Source: Haliscomenobacter sp040401995
Lineage (GTDB): Bacteria > Bacteroidota > Bacteroidia > Chitinophagales > Saprospiraceae
Direction of reading: 5' to 3'
DNA: 64,000 nt
Assembly: GCA_040401995.1 (NCBI GenBank)
Contig: JBBANM010000010.1
Location: 1-64,000 of the forward strand
Under the pieces are notes generated by a model. That model did no database searches and was not told where the DNA came from. It saw nothing but the letters and a program-made list of their open reading frames with translations. Numbering within the stretch: the stretch's first letter is position 1; each line of letters starts with the position of its first letter. Positions 8,930-17,676 of this stretch are shown here, in pieces. The translations under genes and the position numbers were made by a program.

Positions 8930-9451
8930 ATGGAATACCAAGATATCAACGATTTATTAGACCGCTACTTTGAAGGAGAAACGACTTTGCAAGAAGAACA
9001 GACCCTCCGTCAGTATTTCCAAAACACACCTAATATTCCGGTTGAATGGAAAGGTTATCAACCCTTATTCCAGTTTTTTGCGGAAGAAAAAAACACCCAG
9101 CTTGGCGAGCAATTTGATGATCATTTAATGTATCGTTTGAAAACTGTACCCTCAAGCACAACTACGCGAGTCCTTTCGCTGCGCTGGATCGCCCGCATAG
9201 CCGCGGTAGCCGTCATCGCAATTGCCCTATGGCAATTGTACCCCACGCAGATCGCAAAACCGATTCCATCAATAACTAAAGTGGAAAAATCTACCATTGA
9301 TTGGTCGAAATACGAACCCAAAACCGCAGCAGAAGCCATCCGGGTTACCCAAAAGGCATTTCATCGGGTAGGATATGAACTAGAGCGCGGTACGTCCATG
9401 GCCGCTTCCAATGTGGAAAAAATGGGCGAAATGGGACAACTTTTTCAATAA
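8930..9451 (+). CDS. Probable membrane anti-sigma factor
   Basis: A 173-residue protein with an acidic N-terminal part (DINDLLDRYFEGETTLQEEQ) that looks like the short cytoplasmic sigma-binding region of Bacteroidota anti-sigma proteins. One membrane segment lies at about 83-105 (LRWIARIAAVAVIAIALWQL). The short C-terminal part would be periplasmic (about 68 residues). It follows the ECF sigma gene by 19 bp and its end is 22 bp before the first DUF4252 gene, so the set is an operon. The anti-sigma role is inferred from position and topology; no zinc-binding HxxxCxxC motif is visible. Confidence 0.7.
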   Translation: MEYQDINDLLDRYFEGETTLQEEQTLRQYFQNTPNIPVEWKGYQPLFQFFAEEKNTQLGEQFDDHLMYRLKTVPSSTTTRVLSLRWIARIAAVAVIAIALWQLYPTQIAKPIPSITKVEKSTIDWSKYEPKTAAEAIRVTQKAFHRVGYELERGTSMAASNVEKMGEMGQLFQ

Positions 9452-9473
9452 ATTCAAGCAAAATTCACTCGAC

Positions 9474-9977
9474 ATGAAAAACAAAATCATCATCACCCTC
9501 GCGTTTGTAGCCTGTTCGGCCTTTTCGGCCATGGCGCAAGCAAATGCCATTGAAAAGTACTTCTCGAGCTACCTCGATGATCAGCGCTTCAATGTGGTTT
9601 ACATCAGCCCTAAATTGTTTCAAATGATCAGCAAATTGGACACCAAAGTGCTGAACATGAAAAACGAAAACGAAGCAAAAGCCATCATGGACATGGCCAA
9701 AGACATGCAAGGATTGCGCATCCTAACGACCGACACCACGCCTGGCGTTTTTTACAAAGAAGCCAAAGCAAAAATCAATTCCAAAGAGTACGAAGTGCTC
9801 ATGACTGTACGCGACAAAGATGGCGACAATGTGGAATTTTTGATCAAAGAAACCAATAATGTCATCAATGAACTGCTGTTGCTATCTGGAGGGAAAGATG
9901 AGTTTTTATTGATGAGTTTTATTGGCAACTTGGATCTGAACAAGATCACCAATTTGGCCAAACAAATTGACAAGTAA
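9474..9977 (+). CDS. DUF4252 family exported protein 1
   Basis: A 167-residue protein. I use the start at 9474 (MKNKIIITLAFVACSAFSAM), which gives a clean signal peptide ending AMAQA; the open frame upstream overlaps the previous gene. The mature part has the DUF4252 pattern: YLDDQRFNVVYISPKLFQMI, then a block around LRILTTDTTPGVFYKEAKAK and VLMTVRDKDGDNVEFLIKET. Function is unknown. DUF4252 genes often sit beside an ECF sigma gene in Bacteroidota, as here. The next gene, 2 bp away, is a paralogue. Confidence 0.82.
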   Translation: MKNKIIITLAFVACSAFSAMAQANAIEKYFSSYLDDQRFNVVYISPKLFQMISKLDTKVLNMKNENEAKAIMDMAKDMQGLRILTTDTTPGVFYKEAKAKINSKEYEVLMTVRDKDGDNVEFLIKETNNVINELLLLSGGKDEFLLMSFIGNLDLNKITNLAKQIDK

Positions 9978-9979
9978 CC

Positions 9980-10540
9980 ATGCGTAGCCTCATGTTCATG
10001 CTCAGCTTTGTGCTCCTGCAAGTTGTCGGATGGGGTCAGGCAACTACTGTTGGAGAATTCTACCAGCAAAACAAACGCAAAGAAGGCGTCACCAATTTCA
10101 AATTGCCTGGTTGGGTGGTTTGGGTAGCCAGCGGTTTGGTGTACAACAGCGTCAAAGATCCGGAATTGCGAGCGCTTTTATCGCTTAGTCGCAAATTTGG
10201 AAAATTGCGTTTATTGCAAACCAAAGACGGAAGCGGACTTCCAGAAACAGACGTCAATGGTTTTGTAAAAAATCTACACAACCACGATTACGAAGACTTG
10301 ATCTATGTGCGGGACGAAAATACCCAACTGAATTTCCTGATCAAGGAAAACAACAACAAAATCAAGGAATTGGTGATCGTATCAAAAGACGACGATGGCG
10401 AATTGACTCTCATAAGCGCCAAAACCCGGCTGCGCATGAAGGACATCAGCGATCTCATTATTCGTATGACTCAACAATTACCGTGGCATAGCAAAGAGAC
10501 ATCGAACAACAAAAAGAAGAAGAAACTACCGCAAGCTTAG
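9980..10540 (+). CDS. DUF4252 family exported protein 2
   Basis: A 186-residue paralogue of the preceding protein, starting 2 bp after it. The signal peptide is MRSLMFMLSFVLLQVVGWGQ. Shared features are the YEDLIYVRDENTQLNFLIKE block and a C-terminal LRMKDISDLIIRM. The C-terminus is a basic tail (SNNKKKKKLPQA). The stop codon falls inside the left end of a 165-bp palindromic repeat (10536-10700), so the last residues may have been rewritten by its arrival. Confidence 0.8.
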   Translation: MRSLMFMLSFVLLQVVGWGQATTVGEFYQQNKRKEGVTNFKLPGWVVWVASGLVYNSVKDPELRALLSLSRKFGKLRLLQTKDGSGLPETDVNGFVKNLHNHDYEDLIYVRDENTQLNFLIKENNNKIKELVIVSKDDDGELTLISAKTRLRMKDISDLIIRMTQQLPWHSKETSNNKKKKKLPQA

Positions 10541-10700
10541 GAACGGTTTAAAAATAAATTGCCACTTTATCCTTGCTCTTTCGCAGCCACTCTTCCTATC
10601 TTTTTCGTTACAATGCACCACATTGCGCCTCAAAAGATAGTCGATTGGCAACAAAATAGCGGCGGCTAAAATGTCAATTTATTATTTACCCATTCCTTAG
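10536..10700. repeat. Long palindromic dispersed element, P family copy 2
   Basis: A 165-bp imperfect palindrome. The left end is CTTAGGAACGGTTTAAAAAT; the right end read in reverse is CTAAGGAATGGGTAAATAAT. Inner arms carry CCTATCTTTTTCG against ACTATCTTTTGAG, and the centre is CAATGCACCACATTG. Near-copies occur at 28772-28936 and, reversed, at 36621-36784, with a diverged copy at 47612-47775. It separates the second and third DUF4252 genes and fills the 222-bp gap between them apart from the last ~60 bp. Confidence 0.82.
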
Positions 10701-10762
10701 AGCCTAACTACTCGGATCAAAACACCATTTTTTCACCCTCTTTTTTCCAAAAATTAGACATC

Positions 10763-11290
10763 ATGAAACGTATGCTCTTGATCCTAGCCTCGCTAGGACT
10801 CCCCTTCCTATTGACTGCTCAGAACGATTTCTTTGCCCAATTTCGCAAAAAATACGCTGATCAAGAAAACGTAACCCATTTGAGCTTAAATGGGACGCTC
10901 TTGAAATTTGCCTCCCAACAGAATACCGACGATAACACCGATAAGCTCTTCAATGCCCTTACCGGTTTGGAATTGATTGCTTTTGAAAAAAATGCCAATC
11001 AAGTGAGCAAGGATCTTCCGCAGATTCTGAATAGTTTGAAAGAGGATAGTTTTGAGGACTTGGCGTATTTTCGCAATCAAGAGGGCAATAATGTACGCAT
11101 CATGGTGCGCGAAAAAAACACCGTTATTACTGATGTGTTTTTGCTCATAAATGGCGAAAAACAGTTTTTAATGCTCAATTTGCAAGGTAAAATGAAGTAT
11201 ACCGATCTAAACGATCTCCATATTGATGTCAATGGCGCAGAAGAATTGAAGAAATTGCCAGAGGATCGCAAAAAACTTAAACGGGCTTAG
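10763..11290 (+). CDS. DUF4252 family exported protein 3
   Basis: A 175-residue third paralogue with signal peptide MKRMLLILASLGLPFLLTAQ. The FEDLAYFRNQEGNNVRIMVR block and C-terminal LQGKMKYTDLNDLHIDVNG align with the two preceding proteins. It is probably part of the same regulon but is separated from them by the palindromic element at 10536-10700, which could uncouple or attenuate its transcription. Function unknown. Confidence 0.8.
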   Translation: MKRMLLILASLGLPFLLTAQNDFFAQFRKKYADQENVTHLSLNGTLLKFASQQNTDDNTDKLFNALTGLELIAFEKNANQVSKDLPQILNSLKEDSFEDLAYFRNQEGNNVRIMVREKNTVITDVFLLINGEKQFLMLNLQGKMKYTDLNDLHIDVNGAEELKKLPEDRKKLKRA

Positions 11291-11380
11291 GTTTTAAGTT
11301 ATGACTTAAAGGAATTAAATTACTGAAGTACAAATTTTTATATTCTTGATGAGTAATTATTTGTGGTTGAGCACGAAGTT

Positions 11381-11408
11381 GTAGAGACACATTGCAATGT
11401 GTCTCTAC
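11381..11408. repeat. 28-bp perfect palindrome
   Basis: GTAGAGACACATTG followed by its exact reverse complement. It lies in the 285-bp gap between the third DUF4252 gene and the GNAT gene. The GTAGAGAC half-site is shared with a longer stem-loop at 27941-27984, so it belongs to a dispersed palindromic repeat family. It may act as a bidirectional transcript end. Confidence 0.75.
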
Positions 11409-11531
11409 GGAACCTGAGCCTTTACCTCCTATGATTATTAGCGCCCGAGTTTCAACTTCTTTACATTTGATTATCAATTAAAAAAATATAAAAATCAATT
11501 TGTATTTTAGTAAAAACCAATTTGGCAAACT

Positions 11532-11575
11532 AGGTTCTGGGGCAAAGTACTATCTTGCGCCCAGAACCTTTTTTT
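11532..11575 (+). terminator. Terminator-like hairpin abutting the GNAT start codon
   Basis: AGGTTCTGGG (11532-11541) pairs with CCCAGAACCT (11560-11569) and is followed directly by further T residues up to the ATG at 11576. It has the form of an intrinsic terminator, but its U-tract ends at the start codon of the acetyltransferase. It may end the DUF4252 transcript or act as an attenuator in the leader of the next gene. Confidence 0.6.
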
Positions 11576-12046
11576 ATGCAACATCCCATTACAATCGTTG
11601 AATACAACGAATCATTGCTGGAAGATTTCCGTCGATTGTCGATGGAATGGATCGACAAATACCTCTACCTCGAACCCGAAGACGAGAAACAATTGGCCGA
11701 CCCTGAGGGTGTCATCATCCACCCTGGCGGAAAAATCTTTTTTGCCAAAGTTGGCAATGCGGTAGCCGGTACCGCCTCCATCGTACGCTATTCCGAAAAT
11801 CCCCTAACTTTTGAAATCGCTAAAATGGGGGTTTCTGAGCAATTTCAGGGTTTAAAATTGGGGAGTCTGCTGATGGAAACAACCATCAACGCGGCCAAAG
11901 AACTTGGCGCGCAACAAATCATCCTCTACACCAACCACCTACTTACAGCAGCACTCCAATTATACAAAAAATATGGTTTTGAACAAGTACAAGCCGAAAC
12001 CACCAAATACATTGAAGCGGACATTAAAATGGTTTTGAACCTCTAA
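11576..12046 (+). CDS. GNAT family N-acetyltransferase
   Basis: A 156-residue cytoplasmic acetyltransferase. I start at the ATG at 11576 (MQHPITIVEYNESLLEDFRR), the usual beginning of the fold; the frame is open from a TTG at 11555 inside a hairpin. The acetyl-CoA-binding motif A is visible as AKMGVSEQFQGLKLGSLLME (Q/R-x-x-G-x-G/L pattern), and the C-terminal part has the YKKYGFE signature. Substrate unknown; the LYTNHLLTAALQLYKKYGF block resembles small-molecule or MarR-associated GNATs. The start is immediately preceded by a terminator-like hairpin with no Shine-Dalgarno sequence. Confidence 0.88.
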   Translation: MQHPITIVEYNESLLEDFRRLSMEWIDKYLYLEPEDEKQLADPEGVIIHPGGKIFFAKVGNAVAGTASIVRYSENPLTFEIAKMGVSEQFQGLKLGSLLMETTINAAKELGAQQIILYTNHLLTAALQLYKKYGFEQVQAETTKYIEADIKMVLNL

Positions 12047-12057
12047 CTTAGCTTTCC

Positions 12058-12618
12058 ATGAAGTCATTTATTTTTTCCGCGCTGGTTTTGGTGTTTCTCT
12101 CGTTTTGTATTTCCCTTTATAGCCAAACTGCTGCTCTGGAACCTCAAGCCGTTGCCGAAAAATTTTATCGTTACTATTCCACAGCCATCAAGCAAAATCG
12201 ATTTGATGATTTTACAGTGCGAGTTATCCCCGGTACAAAAGGTATGACCGCCCTTGATACAGCGTTGTATTTTTCAAAGCTCCGACAATTATCGGTCTTT
12301 TCAACTGATTTTTTGGACACCGAAAAACGTCGTTTACAGCCTTGCATGGATACCCTCGCCATTTTGCCCTACAAAGAATACCTCAAAAACGATGAACCTG
12401 AATCCTACCAAGTGCAATGCCCGTTTTTCCTAAGTTACCCTTGGTTTTACGGTTTAGATTTTTTTGAACCAACAAAAATCGAGTTTTCATCAAAGATCGA
12501 GGCGGATCGGGCGCAGGTGACTTTGTTACTCGAAAAAGGAACACTGGCTACAAAAACGGTTTTTGAGCTATTTTTGGAACAAGATGGGTGGCGTATTGTG
12601 GTGATCAAAACGCCCTAA
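12058..12618 (+). CDS. Exported protein of unknown function
   Basis: A 186-residue protein starting 11 bp after the GNAT gene. The signal peptide is MKSFIFSALVLVFLSFCISL ending near YSQ. The mature part (AVAEKFYRYYSTAIKQNRFD, then a C-terminal TKTVFELFLEQDGWRIVVIK) has the look of an NTF2-like or DUF3828-like fold: an N-terminal helix, then a strand-rich second half ending in W-R-I-V. I cannot assign a family with confidence. It may be co-transcribed with the acetyltransferase. Confidence 0.7.
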   Translation: MKSFIFSALVLVFLSFCISLYSQTAALEPQAVAEKFYRYYSTAIKQNRFDDFTVRVIPGTKGMTALDTALYFSKLRQLSVFSTDFLDTEKRRLQPCMDTLAILPYKEYLKNDEPESYQVQCPFFLSYPWFYGLDFFEPTKIEFSSKIEADRAQVTLLLEKGTLATKTVFELFLEQDGWRIVVIKTP

Positions 12619-12771
12619 GCGCTCGTATAGAGGCGTCTGTCGATAAATAGTTAAGGAAAGTAAGCTGTCTTCTCCCGAAAGATTATCTTGCATATATACT
12701 TCCCTCGGGATGGACCAGGTGATTTTGTCGAAACCAACAAATAACCACACCTAACTCAAAACTAGCTTGTC

Positions 12772-14481
12772 ATGAAACACCTTCTCCTTTTGCTGTTCAT
12801 CGTGTTTTCAGCTAACCTTGGTTTTGCGCAGAAGGCACTACCCGAAGATGTCACCAAAAGCATCCAGTCCCGCATCGAATATGGCATTTCACCTAGTATT
12901 GTAGTGGGTATTATCGACAAAAATGGCCCGCAATACTATGCATTTGGAACAAAGACGCTTGGCGGCAAACCCGTAAATGAACATACCATCTATGAAATTG
13001 GCTCCATCTCCAAAACCTTTACGGGTATTTTACTCGCCCAGATGGTAAAAAACGGCCAAATGAAAACCGATGATGCGGCGCAAAAACACCTGCCCGCTGC
13101 CGTTAAATTACCAAAATGGGAAAACACTGAAATTACGCTAGGGAATTTATCTGATCATACGTCCAGCTTACCCCGCCTGCCAACCAACATGGTTCCCGCT
13201 GATCCTGCCAATCCTTATGCCGATTATACAGTAGATCAATTGTATGCTTTTTTAAATGGCTATACCTTAATCCGTCCCATTGGCTCAGTATACGAATACT
13301 CTAATCTGGCGCAAGGTTTGTTGGGGCACCTATTGGCGCTGAAAGCAGGCAAATCTTATGAACAACTGATGATTACCAACATTGCCGCGCCGCTCGGCAT
13401 GAAAGCTACCAAAATCACTTTTGATGAAGCCATGAAACAAAACTTGGCCATGGGCTATAGCCAAGGTACGCAAGTGGCCAACTGGGACATTCCAACCCTG
13501 GCCGGCGCCGGCGCAATCCGCAGTTCGCTACACGATATGCTTATATTCATTGCTGCCAACCTTGGATTGAAAAAAAGCAAATTCTACCCCGCCATGCAGC
13601 TTTCTCATCAAGCGCGGCACGACAAACCCGGCGGGGGTACGCGTGTTGGCTTGGCTTGGCATATTTCTAAAGGCGCTGAAGGCGACGTGGTTTGGCATAA
13701 TGGCGGCACCGGCGGCTACCGCACTTTCGCTGGTTTTGTCAAAGAAACGGGAACAGAAGTTGTGGTTTTGACCAACTCTACCGCAGGCGCCGACGACATT
13801 GGCATGCGCTTGCTCAACTCAAGCGCTAAACTGATTCAAGTTAAAAAACCAGCCCTGCTCGATATCAAGAAAATTGCGGATGCCCAAGGCGCCGATGCCG
13901 CCTGGAAAGCTTATGAAGAAATCAAAAAGAACCCTGCTAGCAGCTACGATTTCAATGAAGATCAGTTCAATGAAACGGGCTATGCTTATCTGGAAGCCAA
14001 AAACACCAAATTGGCGGCAGTCATTTTCAAAATCAATGTCGCGGAACATCCTAAATCAGCCAACGCCTACGACAGCTATGGCGAAGCGCTGATGAAAGAC
14101 GGCCAGCAAGCTCCAGCCATTGAAAACTATCAAAAATCTTTGGAGCTTAATCCCAACAATACCAACGCCGTAGACATGCTAGCTAAAATGGGCATCGGCA
14201 AGCCTTCTGTTATTTTTAAGGTGGATGAGGCTATTTTGGAATCTTACGTCGGGAGTTATCAACTGACGCCGGGTTTTAAAATTACCATAATGAAGGAAGG
14301 TGCGCGGCTGTTTGGCATCCCCACCGGACAAGGTAAATTTGAATTGTTCGCCAAGTCAGAAACCGAATTTTTCCTCAAAGTTGTTGAAGCTAAAGTCATT
14401 TTTACGGTAAAAGATGGCAAAGCGGAAAGCTTAACTTTGTACCAAGGTGGCCAGGCTCTGTTGGGAAAAAGGGTGGATTGA
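12772..14481 (+). CDS. Exported serine hydrolase (beta-lactamase/penicillin-binding-like) with TPR tail
   Basis: A 569-residue periplasmic protein with signal peptide MKHLLLLLFIVFSANLGFAQ. The serine beta-lactamase/DD-peptidase fold is shown by S78-I-S-K81 in IGSISKTFTGIL, YSN in VYEYSNLAQGLLG, and HNGG in VVWHNGGTGGYRTFAGF. A TPR-like region follows at about 390-470 (HPKSANAYDSYGEALMKDGQ, then NYQKSLELNPNNTNAVDML), then a small C-terminal DUF3471-like domain. Such proteins cleave esters or D-amino-acid peptides; the substrate is not predictable. It has an ordinary 153-bp upstream space and is not clearly part of an operon. Confidence 0.87.
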   Translation: MKHLLLLLFIVFSANLGFAQKALPEDVTKSIQSRIEYGISPSIVVGIIDKNGPQYYAFGTKTLGGKPVNEHTIYEIGSISKTFTGILLAQMVKNGQMKTDDAAQKHLPAAVKLPKWENTEITLGNLSDHTSSLPRLPTNMVPADPANPYADYTVDQLYAFLNGYTLIRPIGSVYEYSNLAQGLLGHLLALKAGKSYEQLMITNIAAPLGMKATKITFDEAMKQNLAMGYSQGTQVANWDIPTLAGAGAIRSSLHDMLIFIAANLGLKKSKFYPAMQLSHQARHDKPGGGTRVGLAWHISKGAEGDVVWHNGGTGGYRTFAGFVKETGTEVVVLTNSTAGADDIGMRLLNSSAKLIQVKKPALLDIKKIADAQGADAAWKAYEEIKKNPASSYDFNEDQFNETGYAYLEAKNTKLAAVIFKINVAEHPKSANAYDSYGEALMKDGQQAPAIENYQKSLELNPNNTNAVDMLAKMGIGKPSVIFKVDEAILESYVGSYQLTPGFKITIMKEGARLFGIPTGQGKFELFAKSETEFFLKVVEAKVIFTVKDGKAESLTLYQGGQALLGKRVD

Positions 14482-14503
14482 TTGATTTAATATTATGATC
14501 TAT

Positions 14504-14605
14504 CATGCTAATGGACATTTTTCAAATGATCGGTTGTTAAACCTTCCAGGTCTTCGAGACCTGGAAGGTTTACGCTTCCCCGGAATTAAAATGTCCAGTA
14601 ATATG
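14504..14605. repeat. MITE-like palindromic element, copy C
   Basis: A 102-bp element with left end CATGCTAATGGACATTTTT, right end AAAATGTCCAGTAATATG, and central palindrome 14539-14571 with perfect 15-bp arms. The 9 bases on each side (ATGATCTAT and ACATACTAC) do not match, so no target duplication is visible here. It occupies most of the 171-bp gap between the serine hydrolase and the beta-propeller gene. Confidence 0.8.
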
Positions 14606-14652
14606 ACATACTACTTATGCTTTTTTTCTTGCAATTTTCAAATCCAAATTAA

Positions 14653-17535
14653 ATGAGAGCGATATTTTGTTTACTATTTTCGGTATTCACCATTGCGGCA
14701 ATAGCACAGCAACCTGCAGCTACCCCCGCCAATGCCCGAATCAAAAGCTTTGATCAGCGCAAAACATTGGAAAAAAATTCCATCGTCAATGGAATCGCCT
14801 TTAAATCGATTGGACCAACCGTCATGAGCGGCCGGGTAGTTGATGTCGATGTTTCTGAAGAGGATCCAAGCCACTTTTACGTGGGTTATGCCTCCGGCGG
14901 TTTATGGAAAACCACCAACAATGGCAACACTTTCACCCCTCTTTTTGACAAAGAACAGGTGATTACCATTGGCGACGTAGCCGTCAACTGGAAAAATAAC
15001 ATCATCTGGGTAGGTACCGGTGAGGTCAATTCTAGTCGCTCTTCCTACGCAGGCGTGGGGATGTACAAAAGTATCGATGGCGGCAAAACCTGGCAATACT
15101 TGGGATTGGAGGAAAGCCATCACATTGGCCGTATTGTTCTCCACCCTACCGACCCCAACACCGCTTGGGTTGCGGTTCTTGGCCACTTGTACTCTCCCAA
15201 CAAAGAACGCGGCGTCTACAAAACCACCGACGGCGGTAAAACTTGGAAACAGGTATTGAGTGTAAACGAAAATACTGGCGCTAGCGACTTGGTCATTGAC
15301 CCTCAAGATCCTAAAGTGCTTTATGCTGCTACTTGGCACCGCGAACGCCGTGCTTGGGATTTTATCGAATCTGGTGAAGAAAGCGGTATTTATCAAAGCA
15401 CCGATGTCGGCGACACGTGGAAACTCCTCAATAAAATGGGCGGAGCGTTTCCTAAAGGCGAAGGCGCCGGTCGTATTGGTTTGGCCATCATGCGCAACAA
15501 CGGCAAACGTGTCATCTACGCTACCATCGATAATTACTTTCGTCGGGAAAAAGAAAAACCTACCGAGCCCGATCTACTGACCAAAGAACAACTCCGAACC
15601 ATAAGTAAGGAGCAATTTTTGGGTTTGAAAAAATACCAGATCAAGGATTACCTGGCCAGCAATGGTTTTCCTGAAGATTTTACCGTGGACAAGGCCATTG
15701 AAATGGTTAAATCCGATAAAATGAAACCGCAAGAGTTGATTGAATACACCGAAGAGCCCAATGCTTTGGTATTTGATACCCAAGTAATCGGTTTGGAAAT
15801 TTACCGTTCGGATGATGACGGCAAAACTTGGGGTAAGACCCACAAAGGTTTTGTTGATGGTGTTTACAGCTCTTATGGGTACTATTTTGGTCAGGTGAGG
15901 GTTTCGCCAGTTGATCCGAATAAAATTTACCTCTTGGGCGTGCCGGTTATTCGCTCCGACGATGGCGGCAAAACCTTCAAATCCATTGATCAAGACAATG
16001 TGCACAGTGATCACCACGCTTTGTGGATCAATAGCAAAAGAGCTGGACATATTATTCTAGGTAACGATGGCGGAATCAACATTTCATACGACGATGGCGA
16101 GACCTGGAATCACTGCAACAACCCGCCGCTGGCACAATTTTATTACATCGCTGCGGATATGGCTACGCCTTACAACGTATATGGCGGTTTGCAAGACAAC
16201 GGCGTTTGGATGGGGCCAAGCACTTATACCCCAGGCACTAGTTGGCAATCAACGGGCCAGTATCCTTACAAGTCGATTGCCGGTGGCGACGGAATGCAAG
16301 TAGCAATTGATACTCGGGATAATGCTACCGTCTACACCGGTTCTCAGTTTGGTTTTTATTTCCGTATCAACACCAAAACCGGGGATCGCAAATTCATCAC
16401 CCCACGCCACAAGGTGGGTGAAAAACCGCTGCGTTGGAACTGGATGACGCCGATACACCTCTCGATCCACCAACCGGATATCCTTTACATGGCTTCGAAT
16501 AAATTACACCGTTCCTTTAACCGGGGCGATGCTTTTGATGCCATTTCTGGCGACTTGACTAAAGGGGGCAAAAAAGGCGATGTGCCCTTTGGAACCATCA
16601 GCACCATCCACGAGTCGCCTTTAAAATTTGGTTTGCTCTATGTGGGTACCGACGATGGCTTGGTGCATATAACCCGCGATGGTGGTTATGCCTGGAAAAA
16701 AATCTCTGATGCTTTACCGCAAGATCTTTGGGTGAACCGGGTTCAGGCTTCAAAGTTTGCCGAAGGTCGCGTTTATGTGTGTCTCAGCGGCTACCGATCT
16801 GACGATTTTGGTTCTTATCTCTACGCCTCTGACAATTATGGCGATACCTGGACTAAAATCGGTCTAGATCTTCCACTTGAACCCATCAACGTGGTGAAAG
16901 AAGACCCTACCAATGAAGACATTCTCTATGTTGGTACCGATCATGGTCTCTATGTTTCCCTCAACCGTGGACAATCGTTCCAATTGATGAACAATGGCCT
17001 CCCGGCAGTACCGGTGCACGATGTGGTCATTCATCCGCGGGAAAAAGACATCATTGTCGGTACGCATGGCCGTTCCTTATATCTAGGTCGTGGAAAAGAA
17101 CTACAGCAGCTCAAACCCGATCTAATAGCCCAAACCATCAAAACCTTTGAACCAGATGCGGTGCGGTGGTCGGGTCGTTGGGGCAATCCTTATGCCGATT
17201 GGGCCGAAGATCAAAAAGTAGATGTTCAGCTACCGGTGTATGTCAATGCGGCTGGAAAAGTCAAAATTGATATCCGTACCGAGGCAGGTTTAGTGCTCAA
17301 ATCGCTGGAATTTGATGCGGTCAAAGGGCTAAATTACTTCAGCTACGACCTGACGATGGACGCTACAAAGGCAGGTGATCTGGAAAAGAAATTGAATGAA
17401 AAACGCAAAGAGGAAGACAAATCTATTACGGTGAAAGCCGCCAAAAATAGCAAAACCTACCTCCCACGTGGAAGCTATAAATGGGTAGCTACAAAAGATG
17501 GAAAAGAATCTGAGACGACTTTGTCGTTGAAGTAA
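14653..17535 (+). CDS. VPS10/BNR-repeat beta-propeller exported protein
   Basis: A 960-residue exported protein with signal peptide MRAIFCLLFSVFTIAAIAQQ. It contains many sialidase/BNR-type Asp-box turns: SIDGGKTWQYLG, TTDGGKTWKQV, STDVGDTWKLL, SDDDGKTWGKTH, SDDGGKTFKSI, SYDDGETWNHC, TRDGGYAWKKI and ASDNYGDTWTKI. These fold as two tandem beta-propellers like the sortilin VPS10 domain. No catalytic residues of a true sialidase are evident. Residues about 310-375 are a helical insertion. The gene is followed by a strong terminator and is probably monocistronic. The role is unknown; such proteins are often annotated as 'glycosyl hydrolase' without evidence. Confidence 0.88.
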   Translation: MRAIFCLLFSVFTIAAIAQQPAATPANARIKSFDQRKTLEKNSIVNGIAFKSIGPTVMSGRVVDVDVSEEDPSHFYVGYASGGLWKTTNNGNTFTPLFDKEQVITIGDVAVNWKNNIIWVGTGEVNSSRSSYAGVGMYKSIDGGKTWQYLGLEESHHIGRIVLHPTDPNTAWVAVLGHLYSPNKERGVYKTTDGGKTWKQVLSVNENTGASDLVIDPQDPKVLYAATWHRERRAWDFIESGEESGIYQSTDVGDTWKLLNKMGGAFPKGEGAGRIGLAIMRNNGKRVIYATIDNYFRREKEKPTEPDLLTKEQLRTISKEQFLGLKKYQIKDYLASNGFPEDFTVDKAIEMVKSDKMKPQELIEYTEEPNALVFDTQVIGLEIYRSDDDGKTWGKTHKGFVDGVYSSYGYYFGQVRVSPVDPNKIYLLGVPVIRSDDGGKTFKSIDQDNVHSDHHALWINSKRAGHIILGNDGGINISYDDGETWNHCNNPPLAQFYYIAADMATPYNVYGGLQDNGVWMGPSTYTPGTSWQSTGQYPYKSIAGGDGMQVAIDTRDNATVYTGSQFGFYFRINTKTGDRKFITPRHKVGEKPLRWNWMTPIHLSIHQPDILYMASNKLHRSFNRGDAFDAISGDLTKGGKKGDVPFGTISTIHESPLKFGLLYVGTDDGLVHITRDGGYAWKKISDALPQDLWVNRVQASKFAEGRVYVCLSGYRSDDFGSYLYASDNYGDTWTKIGLDLPLEPINVVKEDPTNEDILYVGTDHGLYVSLNRGQSFQLMNNGLPAVPVHDVVIHPREKDIIVGTHGRSLYLGRGKELQQLKPDLIAQTIKTFEPDAVRWSGRWGNPYADWAEDQKVDVQLPVYVNAAGKVKIDIRTEAGLVLKSLEFDAVKGLNYFSYDLTMDATKAGDLEKKLNEKRKEEDKSITVKAAKNSKTYLPRGSYKWVATKDGKESETTLSLK

Positions 17536-17550
17536 TTCTTTTGTCGTTAA

Positions 17551-17594
17551 AAAAAAGGGGATCTCCGAATAGGTATTTGGAGATCCCCTTTTTT
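17551..17594. terminator. Bidirectional intrinsic terminator
   Basis: AAAAAAGGGGATCTCC (17551-17566) is matched by GGAGATCCCCTTTTTT (17579-17594) around a 12-nt loop. A-tract and T-tract on the two sides allow termination in both directions, which fits its place between the convergent beta-propeller and nitronate monooxygenase genes. Confidence 0.92.
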
Positions 17595-17676
17595 ACATAA
17601 ATATCCAGGGGCTATTTTATTCCCGAGGGGAATGTATATTTATAGCACGGTCTAAGGTCTTTTTTCCCAATCCAGC

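Noticed and set aside
14653..17535. Calling the BNR/VPS10 protein a sialidase.
   Set aside because: Only Asp-box structural repeats are seen; the catalytic Arg triad and Tyr/Glu arrangement of sialidases cannot be identified.
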